Origin: Ignelater luminosus
Taxonomy: Eukaryota > Arthropoda > Insecta > Coleoptera > Elateridae
Length of the DNA stretch: 64,000 nucleotides
Direction: 5' to 3'
NCBI GenBank assembly: GCA_011009095.1
Contig: VTPC01003669.1
Span: forward strand, 49,268-113,267
The number at the start of each line of letters is the position of its first letter. Positions within the stretch are counted from its first letter, which is position 1. The notes under the pieces are model-generated. The model worked only from the letters and a program-made list of their open reading frames with translations. It had not been told where the DNA came from and searched no databases. Positions 55,301 to 64,000 of this stretch are shown here, piece by piece. Position numbers and translations under genes: made by a program.

Positions 55301-55399
55301 TTGACCCTTGTTTCTTTACCTTTTTCTACTTGAGCCCTATCTTTTATTACTCTTTATATATTTCTTTCCTTTTTTGTTAGTTCAGCTTCGATGTATGTT

Positions 55400-55991
55400 T
55401 CTGTTCCTTTCAGTTTGCTTTTATTACTCTTCGTTTCCATCTTGTCTCTAATTCATTCAGCCCGATTACGCACCGTTTCTCACCTATGCTATAAGCCCTT
55501 TTAACTTTAATATTAATCTGGAGTACCTTTCTTAGCATATCTTCCACAGCTTCTTTTAAAATATCTCTGTCTTCATTATCAATGTCTATTTTGAGTCCTG
55601 ATACCACTGTGTTGTTACGTTTTCTTTCTCCCCCTCCTCTCTCTCTTTCTACAATTCCTAGCTTTTGTTCTGTTTGTTCCATTCTTTTGAGTAGCTTTCC
55701 CCTTTTTCCTGTATTCTTTCTTCAAGTTTTTTATGTCCTCCACAGCTTGTTTTAGCTCATCATTCACGTCTTTTGTGTTCTTCTTCACTTCCCTTATATC
55801 TTCTTTTATGTATCTCTCTTGACCTTTTTCAATTCTCCTATTAATTCTGCATTAAGATCTAAAATGATTTTCTTCATTTTCTCCATCTTTTGACTTATCA
55901 GAGTTTCCGTTCCTGTGTTTTTCCTGTTTTTCTTCTTCTTCTTCTGGGGACCTAAAGTACTTTGGTTTTGTTCTCTTATTGCTCCCTTCAT
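55400..55991 (-). pseudogene. ORF1 of copy B, broken
   Basis: Opens near 55991 with a Lys-rich start (GPQKKKKKNRKN), a coiled-coil-like run QKMEKMKKIILDLNAELIGE, then in the next frame DIREVKKNTKDVNDELKQAV and EDIKNLKKEYRKKGK. A third frame (55682-55410) has NNTVVSGLKIDIDNEDRDIL, KEAVEDMLRKVLQINIKVKR, AYSIGEKRCVIGLNELE. The last part matches the 'NN-V--G-------------I---L-V---V--A--IGEK---VELE' RNA-binding-type core of this ORF1 family. There are three frame changes. Confidence 0.65.
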
Positions 55992-55999
55992 GATTTCTG

Positions 56000-58140
56000 T
56001 TTTTATTATTTTTGTTGTTCGTGTGCTTTTTAAACTTTAATTGTTCTATTATTCGATCTTGCTCGATGCAAAACGAGTTGTTTATCTTTCTAGATTCTGG
56101 CTCTAGAACAAATTTGATTGTAGAGATCCTTTTCTCGATAACGGAAACGGATTCAAAAACAGGAAGACTGTCGTGCATACAAAAATGTTTTGGTGAAAAA
56201 CCAAAAGACGATCATTAATTCTGATCATTTTAGAAAAATAATGAAAAATACTGAACATTCATCCATTGCAACCAAATTCGAACATGCCTTAGGCTTCTAA
56301 ACAAGATTGGTATGGGTGCACTTTAATTTTCTTGTTTTTCGCTGCCACTCCGCCACGTTCTATCGAGATGGAACGTTTTTTTGTCGTGAATGGTACTCAA
56401 TGACTCAAAATATTTCAGATAGATATGAGTCTATACTTTGAAGTATCAGCTACAAAAAAGCGCTGTTGAATGTACCCCCAAACGGCCAACTTGATTGTGA
56501 AATTGAAATAAAGGAGAAACTCGGCTATTTTAGAATAATTTAATCGCAAGAGTTATGAAAAACCTGAAGATGAAGATGCTGAACAAGAAACGAGTTTTAC
56601 GAATGATAAGCAGGTTACTATTTTCATTTAGTACTTTTACGATTAACTAAGCAAAGGTATTGTGGGAAAATCTCAAGCCATCATTCACCTTGTACGGAAG
56701 ACCTATCCAATTCTTTTTCTTGAAAGAAACTAAAGAAAACGTACTAATTCAAAAAAGTACAAATACAGGAGGAAATAAGAAATTTAAAACTTAAAAAAAA
56801 GCTTGCGTACCCTAAACGTAGGGAGGTCCCAGACTAGAGGCCGGCGTTGTGCCTGTGCCTTCGCTTCCTAAAACGAAGTTTGCCAGGAGACAGCTAAGCT
56901 ACAGAACACACCAGTCGCTGGAATACCTGTGTGGCGCGGACTGTCAGGGATGGCTGACGTCTATATCGAACGGATACCACGTGGAATTGAGATACTCAAC
57001 GTTCCCAGCTTAGTCTAAAGCATCCCATCTGATCTTCACTACTAATGAAGCTTTGAAAGAGGTTTGAATTGATGAAACCGTCTATGGTGATTGAGTGTGG
57101 TTTATGGATTTAATCTTCTACTTCAGGTAGTGTGAAAAAATATGGACCTACCTGCTGTAGCAAAACTAACCTAGTAATCTTAAAAATGTGTAAGCACAAA
57201 AGCAAAGCATTTTCCTAAAGAGAGCTACTCAGATCGACGAATTCAGCTATGAATTGGATGATTAAATTTTGTCAGGCAAAATCCAGTTCTTCCTATAGAA
57301 ACACAAAAAAAAACGAATAAGGCTGATAAGATGAGCAAAGCTTTGATCTTACTAGTCATATCAGGAAAGTTACTCCACGCTTCTCAAAGTTATTGAATTC
57401 ACCAAACAGTTTTAGGTTTGTCGTCAGTTTCTAAAAGCTTCAGTTTTGAATTTCTGCAGTTAAACGTTTAATAAACATACTAACATCAAGCAAAGAAAAG
57501 AAAACAAGAATTTACTGAAGATTCGAAAAATGAAAACCCCAAAGAAGATATAAATGGTAGAAAATCTCAAACTGCAGTGTCAAAAATCTGCATTTATATG
57601 CTATCTCTTCTCCTTTTTCACAGAATTATCCATAAAACTAGTTATTAGTCGCAAAACCACATTCCAAATGTTAGGTTAGCAATGCTTGCCATGGATTCTA
57701 AACTATCTTGAGCCATGATGTGTTATTATGGGTTTCAGGAGTAACTGGGAATGCTATGAAAAGATCAATTAATGGAAAGATAGGCAGAAAAGTAATTCTG
57801 GACATCCGTGTAACTGATGATCATAATAATGTCCATGCTAGTGGTTGCTGAATGTAACTCTGATTTTCTGAATTTTGAGCTTGATAAATCAAAATTGACT
57901 ATGCCTGTAGATTTAACGTGTCTGAAGGTCTTCAGGTCGACATTTTCTTTCTAGTAGCGTTTTGGCACGTCATTAAAGTTTAGAGTTGAGCAGAGGATTT
58001 GTTTGATGTAACTTTGCAGAAACAGAAAATATAAAAACGATGAGTTCCTGAACTCTTCTTCCCCAATTCAAAATCAAAGCGCAATTCTCATCATAACATT
58101 TATGTTAATCTTACGTACGTGAGTGTTAAAAGTGTTTTTT
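56000..58140. other. No gene recognised
   Basis: AT-rich sequence without recognisable coding frames. A GC-richer stretch at 56805-57020 (GGAGGTCCCAGACTAGAGGCC and neighbours) stands out but matches nothing I know. It may be a SINE or decayed element. Confidence 0.35.
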
Positions 58141-58146
58141 AAGTAT

Positions 58147-58383
58147 AATGTGTCAACACTGCTAGCACAGCAAACAGCTGTTGACAGTTGTGACTTGCGG
58201 GGTAACATAAAGTTTCAATTGGATTAACCCAATCAGTCGAATTGAAACAATCGAATTCATAGTAATTAAGTAAGAGTGATCACATTAACCCATGCGAAGT
58301 TGTGTAAATGCATATAAATGAACATAACCTCTCAAGTGGCAATAGTCAACAGTTATCTACTGTCTAAACAGTGTTGACACATT
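58147..58383. mobile_element. Small MITE with perfect 15-base termini
   Basis: AATGTGTCAACACTG (58147-58161) is the exact reverse complement of CAGTGTTGACACATT (58369-58383). Inversion continues imperfectly inward for another 45 or so bases, e.g. AACAGCTGTTGACAGTTGTG against the complement of CAATAGTCAACAGTTATC. At 237 bases with no coding capacity it fits a MITE. No convincing target duplication was seen. Confidence 0.8.
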
Positions 58384-58399
58384 GCACTGCTCATGACTA

Positions 58400-60175
58400 A
58401 CTTTAACTCAAAGCCCAAACTGTTTGATTAGATTTCCACTGAAAGTCAGTTCTGCTATTTGCTTCAGAGATTCCATGCAATTTCATTTGGTCACGACGTT
58501 AATTATGCAAGATGTTACGTTTTCATTTCTCAGCTTCCCTCCATTTACAATTCTAGGTGATTCCAAAGGAAGAAATCAAAGAAAATCAAATTTAGTGACC
58601 GGGAAGGCTATGGTAGTAGACATTGTCGTCAATGTGCTAGAGCGCCGTCGTGCATAAACCACAGTGTGTGTCTTACAAGTAGTGCTACGTATTTGAGCAA
58701 ATCTGGCAACTCTTTTTCGAAAGATTATCTGTATGAGATCCATTTAATTGGTGTGAAAGACAAAACAAAACAATTAAAGTGCACATTATTTTATTTTATT
58801 GTTTAAATATGTTGTTGTCAATATCTAGTATGTAATAATGGCAATAACAATAATAATCACTTCTTCAATTGTTTGATTTTAATCAAATACGTCAGATTAA
58901 AATGAGAAAACGAGGAAGAAGTTTGATGAAAGTTTATTAAAAACAATTTACATAAAGGAACGCTCAAAAGATGACAGGAAAGCTAGAACGTTTCAAGATA
59001 TTTGTTACACATACAACGTATTTAGTAGGATTATAAAGAGTTCCAAGTAAAGTAATAATGCTAACTGTTAACACTTCTCTTTTTTTTTAGAAAAGGAGAT
59101 TATAATAAAAAAAGATTTTAATTATCCCTGTGGTTTTAATACTGACTTCTAGGATCTCAAATTGATTATTTCCTTGCATACTAAGCAACATCATTAATTT
59201 GTCTTTGCAACTTTCTAAAGCAGAAATAATTCTATTTTGCATAATTACGCCTATAATGATTATGCCTTTATAATAATGATAATTGCTGTGTATGAGGTTG
59301 AACAATTTGACTTTTTTGGTTTATTATTTATCATTAAAAGGCTATAAATTAGAAGAATTTCTCTAATGGAAGCTTTTTTATTCCTCAAAAGTCTCAATTT
59401 ATTACAATTGGAAGTAAAAAAAAATTCAGGATCACTTCGTAAACATTTTTGTTATAAATAAGCTGCACTCTGCGACTGTTAATAGTAAAATTGATGACTT
59501 CCTAACGTGTAGAACTCCAACACGCTATTAAAATCGAAAAATAATGTGAAATGTGACGCTCCAGTAATGCTGGATTTCCTTGTTTCTTAGTATGTTGTAG
59601 TCTTCAGGGGGTTCCCATGGTGTTTTTTTCTCGTTTCTTGTTGCTTCTTTAAAACTGTCGCTTCATCCATGATGTCATCAAACTATTCCTTAAATTTTAA
59701 GTCGCAATGTCTTGCAAAACTATTGGTATGGCGAATCTCTAAAACTGGGTCTTAATTGCCCTTTTAATGCTCTTTGTTTAACAGTATCGAACAGTTTCTA
59801 TAATTTACAGACTACGTTTGGATTCTTAAAGTTCCAGCAAAATGCAATTAAATTAGATTGATTCAACATTTTTATTATAATCTGGAACCTGTGACATTCC
59901 ACTTTTGTTAAGTAAATCTTTTCAAACTATCATTTAATGTTATGTTATTATGTTTTCTTCTTTAAAATCTAATGCATCGTTAATAGAGAGACCATACTAA
60001 AATAATCCAAAATCGGGATTTCACCCTATGCTACAACTAGGCCTTCGCAATTCATTCACCTTCCTAAGAGCTAAATACGAAGAGAATTTCAGCGGACCAA
60101 GCAAAATCTCATTCAGTACTATTTCCCGTTCCTGCGAGACTCACAAAACACAAATATAAATTATAACAAAAATGT
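58400..60175. other. No gene recognised
   Basis: AT-rich, no protein similarity or RNA gene. Only short open frames. Confidence 0.45.
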
Positions 60176-60179
60176 ATCT

Positions 60180-63100
60180 GGAAATGTTCCCATTTAGCTT
60201 TCGTAAAAAGATTAATGAAGGGCAAAACCTGATTGGTGACCTGTTGGAAGCTGGAGTCCGACCTCTCGTAAGAGGGTTAATCGAGAGCAGAGCTCGACNN
60301 NNNNNNNNNNNNNNNNNNNNNNNNNNNNNNNNNNNNNNNNNNNNNNNNNNNNNNNNNNNNNNNNNNNNNNNNNNNNNNNNNNNNNNNNNNNNNNNNNNNN
60401 NNNNNNNNNNNNNNNNNNNNNNNNNNNNNNNNNNNNNNNNNNNNNNNNNNNNNNNNNNNNNNNNNNNNNNNNNNNNNNNNNNNNNNNNNNNNNNNNNNNN
60501 NNNNNNNNNNNNNNNNNNNNNNNNNNNNNNNNNNNNNNNNNNNNNNNNNNNNNNNNNNNNNNNNNNNNNNNNNNNNNNNNNNNNNNNNNNNNNNNNNNNN
60601 NNNNNNNNNNNNNNNNNNNNNNNNNNNNNNNNNNNNNNNNNNNNNNNNNNNNNNNNNNNNNNNNNNNNNNNNNNNNNNNNNNNNNNNNNNNNNNNNNNAG
60701 GCTGGAGTCCGACCTCTCGTAAGAGGGTTAATCGAGAGCAGAGCTCGACCCGTGTTTGTATTTAGCTCTCATAAGAAGGTTAATGAAGGGCCAAACTCGT
60801 CCGTTGGAAGACGGGGCACGATTTGTGTTCATATTTAGTTCTCCTAAGAAGATTAATGAAGGACAAAGTCCGACCATAGGCAACCTAAGGTTTTTAGCTT
60901 TTTTAAAGAACAAAACCAGTTAGCTCGTTGGAGGGCTGAGTCCGACCCGTGTTCATAGGTTAATCGAGAGCAAAGTCCTACTTGTGTTTGCATTTAGTTC
61001 TTGTAAGAAAGTTAATAGAAGACAAAACACAATTAGTGGCTTGTTGAAGACCGGAGCCTGAACTTTATTCATATTTAGGCTTTCGTGAGATGGTTAATCG
61101 AGTGCGAATTCAGGCCAATGTCGTATCTAATTCTTGTAAGGAGGTCAATGGCGTGCAAAAGGCATTGGAAGACAAAACCCGTTTTGTATTTCCATTTAGC
61201 TTAAATAAGAAGGTTAATGGAGGTCCAAATTCGTCCCATGGAAGACGAAGCACGATTTGTGTTGATATTTTGCTCTGGTAAGAAGATTGATGAAAGACGA
61301 AATCCGACCATGAGATATCTATGGTTTTATTAGCTTTCTTAAGAAGGTTAATGGAGGTCCAAACTCGTTCCATGGAAGACGTAGCACGATTTGTGTTCAT
61401 ATTTAGCTGTAGTAAGAAGGTGAATAAAGGGTAAAGTCCGACTATGTCTCACCTAAGGTTTTGTTAGCTTCCTTAAGAAGGTTAATGAAGGACAACACCC
61501 GATGACTAGTTGAAAAGCTTTGCCCGACCCATGTTCGCATTTAGCTCTTGTAAAGAGGTTAATAAAGGGCAAAGTCCAGCTAGGTGTCCTGTTGGAGACC
61601 AGAGTCCGATTCGTCTTTGTATCTAGCTCTCCTAGGAAGGTTAATCGAGGGCGAGGTTCAACTGGGTGGCCCGTTTGGAGACCAGGACCCGATTAATGTT
61701 TGTATTTAGATTTCGCAAGACTGCTCGACGGGCAGTTTGTTGAAAACCAGAACTCTACCCGTTTTTATATTTAGTTTTTGTAAAAAGGTAATGGCGGACA
61801 AATCTCGACCACGAACCACTTGAGAAAGGTCATTGTGGTCGGTTCGTATTTAGGTTTTGCGAGAATGTTAATGGAGGACCAAGCGAGTCTTGTAAGAAGG
61901 TTAATGAAGGGAAAAACTGGTAGTTGGTTGGAGACTGGAGCACTAACTGTGTTCATATTTAAGTTCTCGTAAGATGGTTAATCGAGGGCGGAGTCCGACC
62001 CGTGTTTGTATTTAGCTTTCGTAAGGTAAGTCAATGGCGTGCAAACGGTTATTGGAAGGCGAAACCCGTCTTGTATTCGCATTTAGCTTCCGTAAGAAGG
62101 TTAATGGAGGTCTCATGGAAGACGTAGCACGATTTGTGTTCAGCTGTGCTAAGAAGGTTAATGAATTACAACGCCTGATAACTAGTTAATCAAAGGAAAA
62201 TGATAATGAAAGGAAAAGTCCAACTAGGTGGCCTCTTGGAAACCAGAACCCGATTCGTGTTTGTATTTAACTCTTGTAAGAAGGTTAATGGAGGGCAAGG
62301 TCCAGCTGGGTGGCCCGTTTAGAGACCAGAACCATATTCATGTTTGTACCCGGCCCATCTTCATATCTAGTTCTCGTAAGAAACTAATGGCGGACAAATA
62401 TCGACCACGTGTTTGTATTTACCTCTCGTAAGGAGGTCAGTGAAGTGCAAAAGGCTGTTGGAAGGCAAAACCCGTTTAGTAAGAAAGTTAATGGAGGTCC
62501 AGACCCGTCTTTTAAAGGAGGGAGCACGATTTGTGTTCGTATTTAGCCTTCTTAAGAAGGTTAATGAAGGACAAAGCCTGACCACGAACCACTTAAAGTT
62601 CTGTTAGCTTTCTTGAGAAGGCTAATGAAGGGCAACACCCGATGGCTCGTTGGAAGGTTTTGTCTGACACGTGTTCTTAGGTTAATCGTGTTCGCATTTA
62701 GATCTTCTAAGAAGGTTAATCGAGGGCGAGGTCCAACTGGGTGACCCGTTTGGAAACCAGAACCGGATTCATGTTTGTACTTAGCTCTCACGAGAAGATT
62801 AATGGAAGGCAAAGCTCGACTGATAGCCCGTTGAAAATTGGAACCCGACCCGTCTTCATATCTAGTTCTTGTAATGGCGGAAAAATCTCTTCCACGAACC
62901 ACTTGGGAAGGTTTATTGAAGTCGGAGCACCGACCCGTATTCGTATTCAGCTTTTGGAAGAATGTTAATGGAGGACCAAACGAATCTGTTGCAAAAAGGT
63001 TACTAGCGTGCAAAACACAATTGGTGGCCTGTTGGATATCGGAGAATAAACTATGTTCATATCTAGGCGCTTGTTAATCGAGGGCGGAGCTCTTGTAAGG

Positions 63101-63300
63101 AGGTCAATAGAGTGCAGAGGCTGTTGGAAGGCAAACCCCGTCCTGTATTCGCATTTAGCTCTCCTGGGAAGGTTAATGGAGGTCTAAACCGGTCCGTTGG
63201 AAGACCCTGATCACGATCCACTTAAGAAGGCTCATTGATGTCGGAGCCCGACCCGTGTTTGTAGTTAGCTCTTCCAAGAAGGTTAATGAAAGACCAAATT
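60180..63300 (+). repeat. Diverged tandem satellite, block 2
   Basis: Some 30 diverged units of about 90-110 bases with the recurring words AAGAAGGTTAATGGAGG or AAGAAGGTTAATGAAGG, then CAAAGTCCGACC, GTGGCCCGTTGGAGACC, AGAACCCGATTCGTGTTTGT and ATTTAGCTCTCGT. The start word and the CCCGACTCGTGTTTGT word are shared with block 1 at 15.8 kb. The GGCCACC palindrome is mostly reduced here to GGTGGCCCGTT. The array contains the 400-N gap. Open frames within it are repeat by-products. Confidence 0.85.
60299..60698. other. Assembly gap of 400 N
   Basis: Exactly 400 N. The 49 bases before the gap (60250-60298) and the 49 bases after it (60701-60749) are identical, which suggests two contig ends that overlap in the satellite array and were not merged. 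An open frame that spans the gap is not real. Confidence 0.95.
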
Positions 63301-64000
63301 TATTTATTTATTTTGTAACTGGACAATCTTGACAAGTTAAACCAATCAAACGGTCTGTCCTACTCTGAATTTAGGTTTCAGATACTCATCTTCTTTAGTA
63401 ATCACTAGTTTGTTTACAAGTTTAGTTTACCTAAATTGTTTATCGCTAGTTAAACCCATAAGACACTGATAAATCATTTTTCTTCTTTGAACTCCTTCCT
63501 AGGCGTTGATGATCATGTATCTGAGAAGAAAACAAGGTAGTCGATACTTGTTTAGTTGATTACTAAAACAGACTACAGATTGTCTTTCTGATGAGCAAGA
63601 TTTCTGTCCAGTTGTATAGTATTAACAAAGAAATTGTTCTTCGTCTGGCAGTCTGAAGGAAAGAAGACTATTCTCTAAAACGTCCTCTAGCTCCAGAGAG
63701 AGGTTGCTAGAAATGATTAGGAAACTTGCTGGGGGTGTTGATACTCTTTTCGAACCTGTAAAGCAGGAAACCTACAAATGTCCGAAAGCTGCCAAAGGCG
63801 TATTCTTAGTTATATCGATTCTGGAAGAATTCTAGATTGCAAACCATCTTGCATCCTCATGCAGACATCTTTCTTCTGGCGACGTTTACGTATTTATGTA
63901 AGCAGGGGAAGCAATAATCAATAAGCAGACGGATGAAAGCTTTGTATGTGCGGATTAACGTCTGAGAGTATCCTAGGATGTCCCTACGGACCACTAAGAG
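63301..64000. other. No gene seen
   Basis: After the satellite block ends near 63300, the sequence is unique-looking with no recognised coding frame or repeat. Confidence 0.4.

Larger units (their letters stand above)
54480..55995 (-). mobile_element. Non-LTR retrotransposon, 5' half (copy B)
   Basis: The minus strand carries ORF1 (55991-55400), the end of the endonuclease (about 55230-55000) and the linker to RT (54843-54480). No RT core follows. It is the same family as copies A and C by the ORF1 and linker motifs. Confidence 0.7.

Noticed and set aside
56805-57020. Possible tRNA-derived SINE or structured RNA
   Set aside because: GC-rich and with some internal pairing, but no clear A and B boxes and no terminal features that I could define.
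60172-60765. 197-codon open frame across the N run
   Set aside because: It is open only because the 400 N translate as unknown residues; the surrounding sequence is satellite.

Overview
The window reads as nuclear DNA of an insect with a repeat-rich, AT-rich genome. Evidence: two minus-strand cuticle-protein loci with Rebers-Riddiford (RR) chitin-binding segments split by introns, an insect-type Ty3/gypsy element carrying an env remnant (errantivirus-like), R1-like and other non-LTR retrotransposons, a Penelope-like fragment, several mariner-like transposase remnants and many inverted-repeat (MITE-like) elements. The order cannot be fixed from sequence alone; a beetle or other TE-rich insect is possible. 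No bacterial operon, CRISPR array, rRNA or tRNA gene was seen.

Host genes. Locus 1 (about 19.05-21.13 kb, minus) has a TATA box and arthropod initiator, a five-codon first exon, and a long second exon that completes a signal peptide. A consensus GTAAGT donor inside the second exon joins in frame to a downstream exon holding a whole RR domain, giving a 329-residue cuticle protein. Reading through the donor gives an alternative 482-residue secreted protein with no RR domain. Locus 2 (44.3-47.6 kb, minus) has an exon with the C-terminal half of an RR domain, a 50-bp intron and an exon of about 1,025 codons that is Gln-rich, then Pro-Val repetitive, then His-rich. Its 5' exons were not found. Both loci lie on the same strand about 23 kb apart, as in cuticle-gene clusters. 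A weak candidate terminal exon and 3'UTR-like AT-rich stretch lies at 4.97-8.0 kb (plus).

Mobile DNA, left to right: 5' half of a non-LTR element (3.1-4.65 kb, minus); a copia-type primer site with possible LTR (about 8.0-8.23 kb); a decayed non-LTR element (8.4-11.2 kb, minus); a transposase fragment (11.7 kb); a non-LTR RNase H region (12.2-13.1 kb); a satellite block (15.8-17.7 kb); an inverted-repeat element (17.8-18.3 kb); a Penelope-like fragment cut by an R1-like element (22.1-24.3 kb), followed by a transposase remnant (24.3-25.3 kb) and smaller RT and transposase pieces (25.6-26.5 kb); a non-LTR element (27.1-28.7 kb); a foldback-like structure and reverse-orientation satellite (28.7-30.2 kb); an errantivirus-like element with 4-bp target duplication (30.57-36.25 kb); a 1.27-kb foldback element (37.5-38.75 kb); a MITE (39.3-39.9 kb); an R1-like element (40.4-42.1 kb); a 43-bp tandem repeat (43.0-43.2 kb); a mariner nested in a non-LTR fragment (52.7-54.0 kb); a non-LTR element (54.5-56.0 kb); a MITE (58.15-58.38 kb); and a satellite block with a 400-N gap (60.2-63.3 kb). 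Nearly all transposon coding regions are broken by stops, frameshifts or deletions.

The observations most worth following are the splice switch that adds or removes the RR domain at locus 1, the dispersed satellite with a palindromic core, the long foldback structures, and a probable false assembly gap at 60.3-60.7 kb. Calls rest on reading translations and motifs by eye; no database search was run.
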